DNA of 33,218 nt, from contig JAPOJV010000021.1 in NCBI GenBank assembly GCA_029978085.1, positions 1 to 33,218 on the forward strand, written 5' to 3'. The notes below the pieces were generated by a model. It worked only from the letters and a program-made list of their open reading frames with translations, was not told the DNA's origin and did no database searches. The translations under genes were made by a program, and so were the position numbers. This DNA is from a bacterium. GTDB taxonomy: Bacteria > Planctomycetota > Planctomycetia > Pirellulales > UBA1268. Positions 1-7,182 of the stretch are shown in pieces; position 1 is the first letter of the stretch; the number at the start of each line of letters is the position of its first letter.

Positions 1-36
1 ATGTAACACGCGGGCGGAAACCGCGCTGTGATGGGA

Positions 37-57
37 GAGGGCGTCCGACACGCCCTC
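37..57 (+). other. Hairpin upstream of the LEPR-type gene
   Basis: Arms GAGGGCGT and ACGCCCTC pair perfectly (8 bp) around a 5-nt loop, 37 bases before the ATG at 95. It could be the terminator of a gene left of the window or a structured leader. No T-run follows, so its role is undecided. Confidence 0.4.
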
Positions 58-94
58 GCAAACGCCCCCGGCACCCCCAACCAGGAGATCAGCC

Positions 95-556
95 ATGTCT
101 GGCCGCCAGTCCTACCGAAGCCGTGTTTCGTCCACCCTCCTCACCCTCCAACCGCTCGAGCCGCGGTGCCTCATGGCCGCCGACGCCGGATTCGCAGCCA
201 GCCTTGCCGCAGGCCCGCGACTCGCGGTCGCGCAGGCGGAGGCCGAGGCCACCGCCGGGAGTCAGGCGGCGGAGCAGGCCGTCATCCGCCGCGACGTCAC
301 CCTGGCGGCGGCGGTCGTCGATCCGCGGCGGATGACCGACGCTGTCGGACAGCTGATGGTTCACGGACCGCTGCCCGGCGGGGGGGCCACCTCGCCGATC
401 GCCACGGAGACCTTCGGAAGCAATGCGGTCCCGCAGGATCAGGCCGCCCGACAGGCGTTGGCAAATGGCAGCACACGCACATTCGCACACATCGGGAATT
501 TCAACTTCAGCATCAGACCATTCGGGGCTGATTACAGCGAAACCAACAACGTTTAG
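95..556 (+). CDS. Short exported-type protein with LEPR-XLL-like N-terminal motif
   Basis: This 153-residue protein begins at an ATG with a good ribosome binding site (AGGAG, 7 nt upstream). Residues 1-20 are basic and Ser/Thr-rich, followed by LEPRCLMAAD at about 21-30. That closely resembles the LEPR-XLL motif found near the N-terminus of many large planctomycete surface or secreted proteins. The rest is Ala/Gly-rich with no domain I recognise, and the C-terminus is polar (SIRPFGADYSETNNV). Proteins with this motif are usually far longer, often over 1000 residues, so this is either a genuine small member or a truncated copy; I saw no continuation in another frame downstream. The function is unknown. 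Surface export is inferred from the motif alone. Confidence 0.7.
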   Translation: MSGRQSYRSRVSSTLLTLQPLEPRCLMAADAGFAASLAAGPRLAVAQAEAEATAGSQAAEQAVIRRDVTLAAAVVDPRRMTDAVGQLMVHGPLPGGGATSPIATETFGSNAVPQDQAARQALANGSTRTFAHIGNFNFSIRPFGADYSETNNV

Positions 557-1124
557 CCCACGTGACGCGGTTCGTTCGGATCACGGGCGTCTGCGACTCA
601 TGCGCCAAACCACGCTCCCGCGACACCTCGCGGATCACATGGGCCAAGCCCATGGCCTGGGTCGGCGAGGATATTCAACTTGAGTGCCGGGGCGTGGCGT
701 TGACATCAGTCTCATCGCGTTGCGTCCAAGCCGGGGGCTGATCCGGAAGATCCTCGCGCGTCTCGGTCAGATGCTCAATGCACCCCCGCTCCCGCACCAC
801 TCTCCGCTGTCGCCCTCCTCGAACACTCTCCGACCGCGCATACACCCCCGCTCGATCAGCCGACAGGCACCTACCGGAAGCCGCCTGCCGCAGGCACTCG
901 ATCTTGTCACCCGCAGTGACCGCAACGGGCACGACGTTCTGGGCAGCCCGAATGAGCTGCACGTCTAAGAGCGACGCCAGCATGCAGCACGACTTGATCT
1001 CGGCGACGATCCAAGCGTTTTTCGGCGATTTACCCAACAGGCTGCCGAACAGCTGCCACTCTTGGGGCTTGAGCACGTGAGGCTGCCCGATCCCGAACCG
1101 CGTTCTTTCCCGTGATATTCGCAA
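557..1124. other. 568-bp stretch without a confident gene
   Basis: This region lies between the LEPR-type gene and the 3' end of tRNA-Leu. I see no terminator, repeat or convincing plus-strand gene in it. The only coding-like signal is on the minus strand and is listed separately at 675-1076. Confidence 0.5.
675..1076 (-). pseudogene. Possible gene or gene remnant next to tRNA-Leu
   Basis: A minus-strand frame runs from a GTG at 1076 to the stop at 675 (133 codons). Its first 85 or so codons have clearly G/C-rich third positions and an ordinary protein-like composition (for example KPQEWQLFGSLLGKSPKNAW and KIECLRQAASGRCLSADRAG). The last third turns Arg-rich and loses that character, as if a frame were lost. 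There is no ribosome binding site before the GTG and I recognise no family. It starts about 50 bases beyond the 3' end of tRNA-Leu, a common integration position. It could be a decayed gene, a real small gene or chance. Confidence 0.25.
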
Positions 1125-1207
1125 TGCCGGAGGTGGGACTTGAACCCACACGCCCTTGCGGGCAACGGATTTTGAGTCCGCCGCGTCTGCCATTCCGCCA
1201 CTCCGGC
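1125..1207 (-). tRNA. tRNA-Leu (anticodon CAA)
   Basis: On the minus strand the 7-bp acceptor stem GCCGGAG/CTCCGGC closes a full cloverleaf. The anticodon arm is GCGGA-CTCAAAA-TCCGT, giving anticodon CAA (genome 1172-1174), which reads UUG. A long variable arm (TTGCCCGCAAGGGCG region) marks it as a class II tRNA, and the T arm has GGGTTCAAGTCCC. The discriminator base is A at 1125 and CCA is not encoded. The tRNA stands alone, divergent from the GlmU-like gene. Confidence 0.95.
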
Positions 1208-1321
1208 TCGTGAGGGGCGTCGCCGATTCCGAAGCCTACGCCGACACCCGCGGCATTGCCAGCGGCGGTAGAGTGTCTGGGCTGATCCTGCCGGTTTCGT
1301 GCGCTTCGGGAGTGTGCCCGC

Positions 1322-2599
1322 ATGAACGTCGTCGTGTTCGAGGATGCCGCCGTCGCACAGCTCGGCGACCTCGTCGTCGCCCGCCCCGCCTGCGACCTCA
1401 CGCTCGGATCCCACACGCTCGTGGAGGCCCTCGGGCATCTCGGCCACGTGCGGCGGGCCGTGCGGCCGCATCTGGCGGCGCATCTCGCCGGCCTCGGCGG
1501 TCGCCTCGCCGTCTGGGGCGGCGCGGCTGACGCAGGCTGGCAGCCGCCCGCGTCACGGCACGGGGCCGTCGCCCTGCTCGTGAACGCCCGGGTGGTGCCG
1601 AGCCGTGAGAACCTGGTTTCACTTCGCGGGCTCGTCGAAGCTGGCCACCGTGGCGCAGTACGGCAGGCGGGCAGCATCGCCGCGGCCGTCCTTCATCTGG
1701 ACGCCGACGGTGGCGGACCCGATCACGCCATCGTTGAACGACTCCTCGCCGGCGGTGAGGATCCCGTCGCCGCGATCGAGTCGCTCGTGCTGCCGGATGC
1801 AGCGGCAGAGCTCGCGGTCATCGCCGCGCCGCACGACATCATCACGGCCCACGAGCGAGCGATCGCCGGATCACTCGCAGTGCGAATCGACTCCGGGGCC
1901 TATCAGGAACTTCGGCCGGGTCTGTTCGTTGCCGCGGGGGGCCACGTGGCTGACCCCGTTGTCGTGCGCAGCGGCCCGGTGGTGGTCGAAGCCGGCGCCG
2001 AGATCGGACCGTTCGTCTGCCTCGATGGTCCGATCTGGATCGGGCCAGGCGCCCGCGTGAATCCGCACGCGTGGCTGCGGGCCGGCACGGCCGTGGGCCG
2101 CAGCTGCCGCGTGGGGGGCGAGATCGAGGCCAGCGTGCTCGAGCCATTCTCCAACAAGGCTCACGAGGGCTTCCTCGGCCACAGCCATCTGGGCAGCTGG
2201 GTGAATCTCGGAGCGGGCACGATCACGAGCAACCTGAAGACAAGCTACGGTTCGATCCGGCTGCACGAGCCGCGGTGTGACGGCGGCGCCGACGTGATCG
2301 ACACCGGCCGGCAGTTCCTCGGCGCGGTCATCGCCGACTTCACGAAGACCGCCATCCATACGTCGCTGCCCTGCGGCTGCCGCATCGGCCCGGCGGCCAC
2401 GGTCGGGGGCAACGTGCCGGAGGTCGTGCCCGGGTTTTCCACCATGATTGGCGGCGGCCCGAGCGGCAGCCGCGCGACGGTCGAGCAGGTGACCACGGTG
2501 CTCGGGCGGATGATGGCCCGCCGCGGCCTCGAACTCCTGCCCGTTGACCGCGACCTCGTGCAGGCCGTCGCCGGCCTCGCCGTCCCCACGGTCGGCTGA
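1322..2599 (+). CDS. GlmU-like sugar nucleotidyltransferase / acyltransferase
   Basis: This 425-residue protein resembles the alternative bacterial GlmU family (putative UDP-GlcNAc diphosphorylase/glucosamine-1-phosphate N-acetyltransferase). The opening, MNVVVFEDAAVAQLGDLVVA then RPACDLTLGSHTL, fits that family rather than classical GlmU with its GxGTRM loop. From about residue 195 it turns into left-handed beta-helix hexapeptide repeats (VVVEAGAEIGPFVCLDGP, IWIGPGARVNPHAWLRAGTA). The acetyltransferase signature SNKAHEGFLGHSHLGSWVNL plus GAGTITSN is well conserved. It probably makes an activated amino sugar for envelope polymers, but the sugar cannot be read from sequence. The ATG has GGGAG about 10 nt upstream, and a TAGAGT (1269-1274) is a possible -10 box. 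metF follows 37 bp downstream on the same strand. Confidence 0.82.
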   Translation: MNVVVFEDAAVAQLGDLVVARPACDLTLGSHTLVEALGHLGHVRRAVRPHLAAHLAGLGGRLAVWGGAADAGWQPPASRHGAVALLVNARVVPSRENLVSLRGLVEAGHRGAVRQAGSIAAAVLHLDADGGGPDHAIVERLLAGGEDPVAAIESLVLPDAAAELAVIAAPHDIITAHERAIAGSLAVRIDSGAYQELRPGLFVAAGGHVADPVVVRSGPVVVEAGAEIGPFVCLDGPIWIGPGARVNPHAWLRAGTAVGRSCRVGGEIEASVLEPFSNKAHEGFLGHSHLGSWVNLGAGTITSNLKTSYGSIRLHEPRCDGGADVIDTGRQFLGAVIADFTKTAIHTSLPCGCRIGPAATVGGNVPEVVPGFSTMIGGGPSGSRATVEQVTTVLGRMMARRGLELLPVDRDLVQAVAGLAVPTVG

Positions 2600-2622
2600 T
2601 TCCGCTTCTTCCCGGGGCGGGC

Positions 2623-2628
2623 TACGAT
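2623..2628 (+). promoter_or_regulatory. Possible -10 box of metF
   Basis: TACGAT lies 8 bases before the metF ATG at 2637. It resembles other -10-like boxes in this window but has no recognisable -35. If used, the transcript would be essentially leaderless. Weak evidence. Confidence 0.25.
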
Positions 2629-2636
2629 ACTCGGCT

Positions 2637-3515
2637 ATGACGCTCACAGACGCCTACGCCACTGGTCGGTTCGGACTCTCGTTCGAACTGTTTCCCCCCA
2701 AGACGCCCGAGTCGGAAGCCGTGATGTGGCGCACGGTGGACGAGCTCATGGCCTACCAGCCGGCACTCATCACGTGCACCTACGGCGCCGGTGGCTCGAC
2801 GCAGTCGAAGACGCTCGACGTGATCTCGGGCGTGAAGGCCCGGCACAACGTGCCGGTGGCCAGCCACCTCACCTGCGTGGGCAGCTCGGTGGACGAACTC
2901 CGTCACTACCTGCGCGAGGCCCGCGACCGCGGCGTGGCGGCGATCGTGGCGCTGCGAGGCGATCCGCCGAAGGGCGAAACCTCGTTTACGCCCGTGGCTG
3001 GCGGCCTGCGGTATGCATCGGAACTCGTGGCCCTGATCCGCGGCGAGTTTCCCGAGTTCGGCATCCTCGTGGCCGGCTACCCGGAGACGCACCAGGAGGC
3101 CGTGAGCCCTGCGGCCGATCTCGAGAACCTCAAGCGGAAGTGCGACGCCGGCGGCGATGTCGTGGTGACGCAGCTCTTCTACGACAACGCCGACTTCCTG
3201 CGGTTTCGTGAGCAGTGTGGGGCCCTCGGGATCACGGCCCCGATCGTGCCGGGCGTGATGCCCGTCACTAATTACGCCCAGATCCGCCGGATAGCCAGCC
3301 TGTGCAAGGCGCGGCTGCCCGACGACTTCACCCGCGAGTTCGAGGCGGCGGGGGACGACGAGGCGGCGCAGTTCGAGGCCGGCGTGGCCCTGGCCGCCCG
3401 GCAGGTGGAGGGGCTCTTGGCCGCGGGTGTGCCCGGCATCCACTTCTATGTGCTCAACAAGTCGCCCGCGACCAAACGCGTGCTGGAGCACGTCGGCCTC
3501 CGGCCGAGGGAGTAG
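2637..3515 (+). CDS. metF: 5,10-methylenetetrahydrofolate reductase
   Basis: MetF reduces methylene-THF to methyl-THF, supplying the methyl group for methionine synthesis, using a flavin. The 292-residue product has the family opening SFELFPPKTPE near residue 13, then TCTYGAGGSTQ, ALRGDPPKGE, TQLFYDNADFLRFR and the FAD-barrel segment VPGVMPVTN. This length is normal for a bacterial MetF. I chose the ATG at 2637 over the longer ORF start at 2544 because homology begins there and the longer frame would overlap the upstream gene. There is no strong ribosome binding site. Its TAG stop (3513-3515) is contributed by the GTAG-type edge of the hairpin repeat that follows, so the repeat abuts the coding region. 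Confidence 0.95.
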   Translation: MTLTDAYATGRFGLSFELFPPKTPESEAVMWRTVDELMAYQPALITCTYGAGGSTQSKTLDVISGVKARHNVPVASHLTCVGSSVDELRHYLREARDRGVAAIVALRGDPPKGETSFTPVAGGLRYASELVALIRGEFPEFGILVAGYPETHQEAVSPAADLENLKRKCDAGGDVVVTQLFYDNADFLRFREQCGALGITAPIVPGVMPVTNYAQIRRIASLCKARLPDDFTREFEAAGDDEAAQFEAGVALAARQVEGLLAAGVPGIHFYVLNKSPATKRVLEHVGLRPRE

Positions 3516-3590
3516 CCCGGCGACGCCGTCGCCACGTAGCCCGGCGACACCGTCGCCGGAAAGCAGCTTGTCACGGCGTGACAAGCCTAC
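3512..3590. repeat. REP-like hairpin cluster (three hairpins) after metF
   Basis: Three perfect short hairpins occur in a row. GGCGAC/GTCGCC has loop GCC (3519-3533), CCGGCGAC/GTCGCCGG has loop ACC (3541-3559), and GCTTGTCAC/GTGACAAGC has loop GGC (3566-3586). The second and third form an inverted pair bounded by GTAG (3536) and CTAC (3587-3590) with linker AAAGCA. They belong to the CNCCG-core family found at five other loci in this window. They lie between the convergent ends of metF and the response regulator gene, so they may also act in transcription termination. Confidence 0.85.
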
Positions 3591-3604
3591 GAGTGAGTGA
3601 CGGC

Positions 3605-4102
3605 CTATCGGGGCGGCTGGTCGTCGTCCATCGTGCGGATGTAGCTCCGCAGCCGCTCCAGCTCGTCGCTCACGTGGCGGAGCTTGAGCATGTTCTCGAC
3701 CCGCTTCACGAGCTCCACCTTGTTGACGGGCTTCGAGAGGAAGTCGTCGGTGCCCGCCTCCACGGCCCGCTCGATGTCGCCCAGCTCGCCGAGGGCCGTC
3801 ACCATCAGGATCATGATCCGGCTGGTGGCGGGATTCGACTTCAGCTGCTGGCAGACCTCGAAGCCGGAGAGCTTCGGCATCATCACGTCGAGCAGGATCA
3901 CGTCGGGATCAAAGCTCGCCACCTTGTCGAGCGTGTCGCGGCCATCGACCGCGGTCGCGATCGTGCAGTCGACGTCTGCGAGATAGACCTCGAGCAGCTC
4001 GCGGTTCGGCTCGTTGTCGTCGGCGATGAGCACGCGGCTCCGACGGGCCGCGGTGGCGGCTGCGGCGGACGACTGCGAGGGGGCAGGGGCAGGCTTCGGC
4101 AT
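3605..4102 (-). CDS. Single-domain response regulator (CheY-like)
   Basis: The 165-residue protein is a receiver domain with a short Ala/Pro/Ser-rich N-terminal tail and no output domain. The receiver starts at about residue 22 (RVLIADDNEPN, acidic pocket D28-D29). The phosphorylation site is D72 in VILLDVMMPK, the switch Thr is in MVTALGE and the conserved Lys is in FLSKPVNK. It should be phosphorylated by a histidine kinase not encoded here and act by protein contact. I chose the ATG at 4102 because the ORF-track start is a TTG overlapping the upstream gene. It lies 28 bp downstream of the DUF2617-like gene on the same strand, suggesting co-transcription. The short C-terminal helix (ELERLRSYIRTM) may be a contact surface. 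Confidence 0.9.
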   Translation of the reverse strand: MPKPAPAPSQSSAAAATAARRSRVLIADDNEPNRELLEVYLADVDCTIATAVDGRDTLDKVASFDPDVILLDVMMPKLSGFEVCQQLKSNPATSRIMILMVTALGELGDIERAVEAGTDDFLSKPVNKVELVKRVENMLKLRHVSDELERLRSYIRTMDDDQPPR

Positions 4103-4130
4103 GGAGGATTCCAGATGAGGGGCGGCCCGA

Positions 4131-4670
4131 TCAGGTGAACTCAAAGAGCGACTGGCTCTTCACGATCGCCCGATCCTCGGGGAACGTATGGAACGCCTGC
4201 ACGAGCAGGCCACGGGGCCGGGTTTCGATGTCGATGAAGCTCACGGCGCCGAGGGCCAGCCGGCCGCCATCCTGAAAGCGATGGAGCAGACCCCGTTTGG
4301 TGCCGGCCGCCACCAGCTCCTGCTGAAACGACCACAGCACGTCGTCGGTCACCGTCTCGAGCTGGAAGCAGGTCTCGTAGCTCGTGCCGCCACGGCACTC
4401 CATTCGGTCGCCTCGCTCGCCCACGATGCGGTGGGACAGCAGCCGACGCTTGAGCGGCAGCGGCTGGGCCGCGTCGGTGGCCACCTCGGTGAGCGTGAGA
4501 CCCTCCCGCCGCCAGGTGAGCACATGGCCGGCCGTCGTGATCGCGATGCTGGCCGAGTAGCCGCCGCGGTCGATCGACCGCGACGCGCAGATCGTGAACA
4601 GCTCGGGATGCACGATCCGCCCGTAGAGCTGAAACACGAGGTCTGCAGCCTTGGGCCGAACCGATAACAC
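4131..4670 (-). CDS. DUF2617-like protein of unknown function
   Basis: The 179-residue product begins MLSVRPKAADLVFQLYGR if the GTG at 4670 is used. AGGGAG lies about 10 nt upstream, and homology-like sequence begins exactly there, whereas the longer ORF start adds an unlikely Cys/Arg-rich tail. I believe it belongs to the DUF2617 family, mainly from the ending pattern (ALGAVSFIDIETRPR, then LLVQAFHTFPEDRAIVKSQ); this is recalled, not searched. It is a soluble protein with mixed beta and alpha predicted character, no signal peptide and no membrane segment. It precedes the response regulator gene by 28 bp, so the two may work in the same process. No biochemical role can be given. Confidence 0.65.
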   Translation of the reverse strand: MLSVRPKAADLVFQLYGRIVHPELFTICASRSIDRGGYSASIAITTAGHVLTWRREGLTLTEVATDAAQPLPLKRRLLSHRIVGERGDRMECRGGTSYETCFQLETVTDDVLWSFQQELVAAGTKRGLLHRFQDGGRLALGAVSFIDIETRPRGLLVQAFHTFPEDRAIVKSQSLFEFT

Positions 4671-4816
4671 GATGGTGACTCTCCCTGCCACGGCGGTCTC
4701 GAGCCGCGCGGCCCGACCGACACGCAGTGCATGACGACAGCTGCAAAGTATAGGAGGAGCCTCCGGGGGCCACCAAGCGATGACAGGCATGCACGTACTG
4801 CCCGGCGATCAGGCGT

Positions 4817-5698
4817 CTACAACAGCCCCACGAGGAGGTCATAGAATGCATGCGTGCCCGCGGCGATCCCGAACCCACGCAGCAGAAACACGACGGAAAA
4901 AAACACACCGGCCGCGAGCCGGAATGAAAAGCTGTAGAGTTCGAAGGTATCGCCAAGCGGGCCGACATAGTGGGCGAGGCTGAAGAGCGTGCTCGTGATC
5001 AGGATTGCCCAGGCCGCCGCGGCGATCGGCCCGCTGCCGAGCCGCCCGAGCAGCCACGCCACCGCCGGCAGGAGCAGCAGCCGGAACAACACCTCCTCGT
5101 AGAGGCCGGCGCCGCAGTAGCCGATGATGCGGGCGAGAGCCCCTTCCAGCAGGCCCGCAGGCGGCCCTGCCGCTGCTGCGAGCGGCCACAACGCGATCGA
5201 CTGGAACTCGAGGGGCCACAGCTGCTGCTGGAGCCGCGCAATGCCGACGAGGGCCACGGCCCAGAGCACGCATTCGCCAGCCATGCCCAGCAGCACGGCC
5301 GGGCTGAAGTGCCAGCGGTCGTGCTCCACGTGGTGCCAGGCAAGGAGGCCCACGATCGTGACGGCTGGCAGCAGGAAATAGGACCCAAAACCACAGGCGT
5401 CGAGCAATTGCCGCAGCCAGACGTCGGCGCCGTTGCGGGGCGTGCCGCGGCCGAGCCAGAGCACGCCCCCTTCGTACGCCAGCACCAGCGGCAGTGAGAA
5501 CACGAGGCTCGTCAGCGGCGTGCGCGAGACCGCCCAGTAGCTCGGCGCCGAGGGTGATGCCGACGCGTCAGCGGTGTTTTCCGCGGCGAAATCAGTGGCG
5601 CCTGCGAGGACGTCGTCGTCTGCAGGTGCGAAGCCCGCGCCATCTGCGTCGGCATCCGGATATTCGTCGTCGACATGGTCATCGGGGAGAGCGGGCAT
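4817..5698 (-). CDS. CPBP family intramembrane metalloprotease
   Basis: The 293-residue protein has an acidic, disordered N-terminal tail of about 50 residues followed by some seven hydrophobic segments. The CPBP (CAAX protease/bacteriocin-processing) motifs are complete: EEVLFR with E201, E202 and R206, FSLAHY with H243, and GTHAFYDLL with H283. These residues bind the catalytic metal within the membrane. In other bacteria the family cleaves prenylated proteins or peptide pheromones, or gives immunity to bacteriocins; the substrate here is unknown. It ends about 146 bp before the DUF2617-like gene on the same strand and is divergent from folK. A second CPBP domain occurs in this window, fused to an ABC permease (19853-22069). 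Confidence 0.88.
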   Translation of the reverse strand: MPALPDDHVDDEYPDADADGAGFAPADDDVLAGATDFAAENTADASASPSAPSYWAVSRTPLTSLVFSLPLVLAYEGGVLWLGRGTPRNGADVWLRQLLDACGFGSYFLLPAVTIVGLLAWHHVEHDRWHFSPAVLLGMAGECVLWAVALVGIARLQQQLWPLEFQSIALWPLAAAAGPPAGLLEGALARIIGYCGAGLYEEVLFRLLLLPAVAWLLGRLGSGPIAAAAWAILITSTLFSLAHYVGPLGDTFELYSFSFRLAAGVFFSVVFLLRGFGIAAGTHAFYDLLVGLL

Positions 5699-6087
5699 CG
5701 TGTGATTTTCTCAAGACGCTTGCGCAGCGAGTGTCGCGCCGCTCGTTTTTGCGCGCGTTCCTCGCCTGCGCCGGCGTTGCCTTGACAACATTCCGAGCAT
5801 TCACAGAATGCGAGACATCATCGCACCGCGTTGGCCGTGACGGCCAGCTTTGCGACATACGAACAACAGGAATTTCGTCGGAGTAGTTCGGGGGGCGACG
5901 ACTTGAGGGATCGACTGTCGACGACCTTGGTCGTGGCCTGGATGTCCCCCCCGTTTTCCGGCGACTTTCCCTGTTTTGAGCCGCTGGTGCGTGCCCGTCT
6001 GCTCGTCCGTCGCTCGAGAATTTGCCCCGGCGGGCCCGATGGCCTGTAGAATACGGCGATCCGACTCGCTCGAGGGACGGGACAGCC
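5699..6087. other. 389-bp divergent intergenic region between the CPBP gene and folK
   Basis: I see no gene here. It holds a small perfect inverted repeat, GCATTC-ACA-GAATGC (5797-5811), which could be a regulator site, and a TTGACA (5783-5788) without a matching -10. The folK promoter candidate lies at its right end. Confidence 0.5.
6022..6052 (+). promoter_or_regulatory. Candidate folK promoter
   Basis: TTGCCC (6022-6027) and TAGAAT (6047-6052) are separated by 19 bp, slightly long for sigma-70. The -10 box is good and lies 35 bp before the folK ATG. Confidence 0.4.
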
Positions 6088-7182
6088 ATGGCACGATGCC
6101 TCATCGGATGCGGCTCCAATCTGGGCAGACGGCGTGAGCAGCTCGACAGGGCTGTCGAACTGCTGCGTTTCATGCCGGGCGTGGCGCTCCTCGCAGTGAG
6201 CCGCTTTCGCGAGACAACGCCCGTGGGCGGCCCCGCAGGGCAGGATCCGTATCTGAACGGCGCATGCCTGATCGAGACCGACCTGCCGCCGCAGGACGTC
6301 TTGGGGATGCTCGCAGCCGTGGAGAACACGCTGCATCGCGAGCGGCATGAACGCTGGGGCGAGCGGACGATCGATCTCGACCTGCTGCTCTACGACGATC
6401 TCGTGGTCGAGACGGAGTCGCTCACGCTGCCGCACCCGCGAATGACCACCCGGCGATTCGTGCTCGAGCCGTCCGTCGAGATCGCCGCCGATCTCACCGT
6501 GCCGACGGCCGCCTGCACCGTGCGGGATCTCCTCGACAACATCTCCGTGTCGCATCCGCTCGTGGCCGTCGTGGGCGTGCCCGGGAGCGGGGCGCACGAA
6601 GTGGCTGAGGCGGTGGCCGACGCCACGCTCTCGCGACTGGTGCGGGCGCCAGCACCATTGCCCGCGGCACTGCCGCCAGGATCAGCCGCCTGGTCGCAGA
6701 CGCTCTCCGCTTGGGCGCGGCCGCTGGCGAGCGCAGGCTGGCACGACGAGCCGCACGGCGCGATCGCCGACTTCTGGCTCGACGCGGTCGCCGTGGCGGC
6801 GGCTGAGGAACTGCCCCGCGAGTCGCTCGCCCGACTCGAAGCCGAGCTCGACGCCGTCGCCCGCACGACGATCCAGCCGCATGTGGCGATCCTGCTCGTC
6901 GCCGACGCGGCGACGCTCGAGGAGCGGATCGCCTTCAGCTGTCGGCAGGCCGATCGCTGGTCGAACGTGTTTGCCGACGTGGCGCGGGCCGGCGGCGCCG
7001 TCTGCACCGCGCCCGAGGCGGCCGTCGCGGCGCTCGTGCGGATGCAGGAACGGCTCGTCGCGCGGCTGCGGTCGCGCGAGGCCCGCTCGCCACGGGCGCC
7101 GAAGGCCGTGGTGGTGGTGCCCGCCGACGACCTGGGCCGGGCCACCGCCGAGGCGACGGCGGCGGTCGAGGCGATGCTCTGA
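6088..7182 (+). CDS. folK: FolK (HPPK) with a degenerate kinase-like C-terminal domain
   Basis: FolK transfers pyrophosphate from ATP to 6-hydroxymethyl-dihydropterin in folate synthesis. Residues 1-150 are a full HPPK domain: CLIGCGSNLGRR at the start, RFRETTPVGGPAGQDPYLNG and the signature ERWGERTIDLDLLLYDD. The protein is 364 residues, more than double a stand-alone FolK. Residues 165-364 look like a P-loop nucleoside-kinase-type domain, as in known FolK-deoxynucleoside kinase fusions. Its Walker A, however, reads GVPGSGAHE, lacking the essential Lys and Ser/Thr, so the domain is probably catalytically dead or recruited for another role. The ATG at 6088 follows GAGGGACGGG and fits the HPPK start. 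panC begins within its stop codon. Confidence 0.9.
   Translation: MARCLIGCGSNLGRRREQLDRAVELLRFMPGVALLAVSRFRETTPVGGPAGQDPYLNGACLIETDLPPQDVLGMLAAVENTLHRERHERWGERTIDLDLLLYDDLVVETESLTLPHPRMTTRRFVLEPSVEIAADLTVPTAACTVRDLLDNISVSHPLVAVVGVPGSGAHEVAEAVADATLSRLVRAPAPLPAALPPGSAAWSQTLSAWARPLASAGWHDEPHGAIADFWLDAVAVAAAEELPRESLARLEAELDAVARTTIQPHVAILLVADAATLEERIAFSCRQADRWSNVFADVARAGGAVCTAPEAAVAALVRMQERLVARLRSREARSPRAPKAVVVVPADDLGRATAEATAAVEAML

Noticed and set aside
1125-1207. tRNA-Leu as the attachment site of an integrated element
   Set aside because: No integrase gene and no duplicated tRNA 3' end were seen nearby.
5783-5811. TTGACA at 5783 as a folK promoter
   Set aside because: No acceptable -10 at 16-18 bp; the box is also nearly 300 bp from the folK start.
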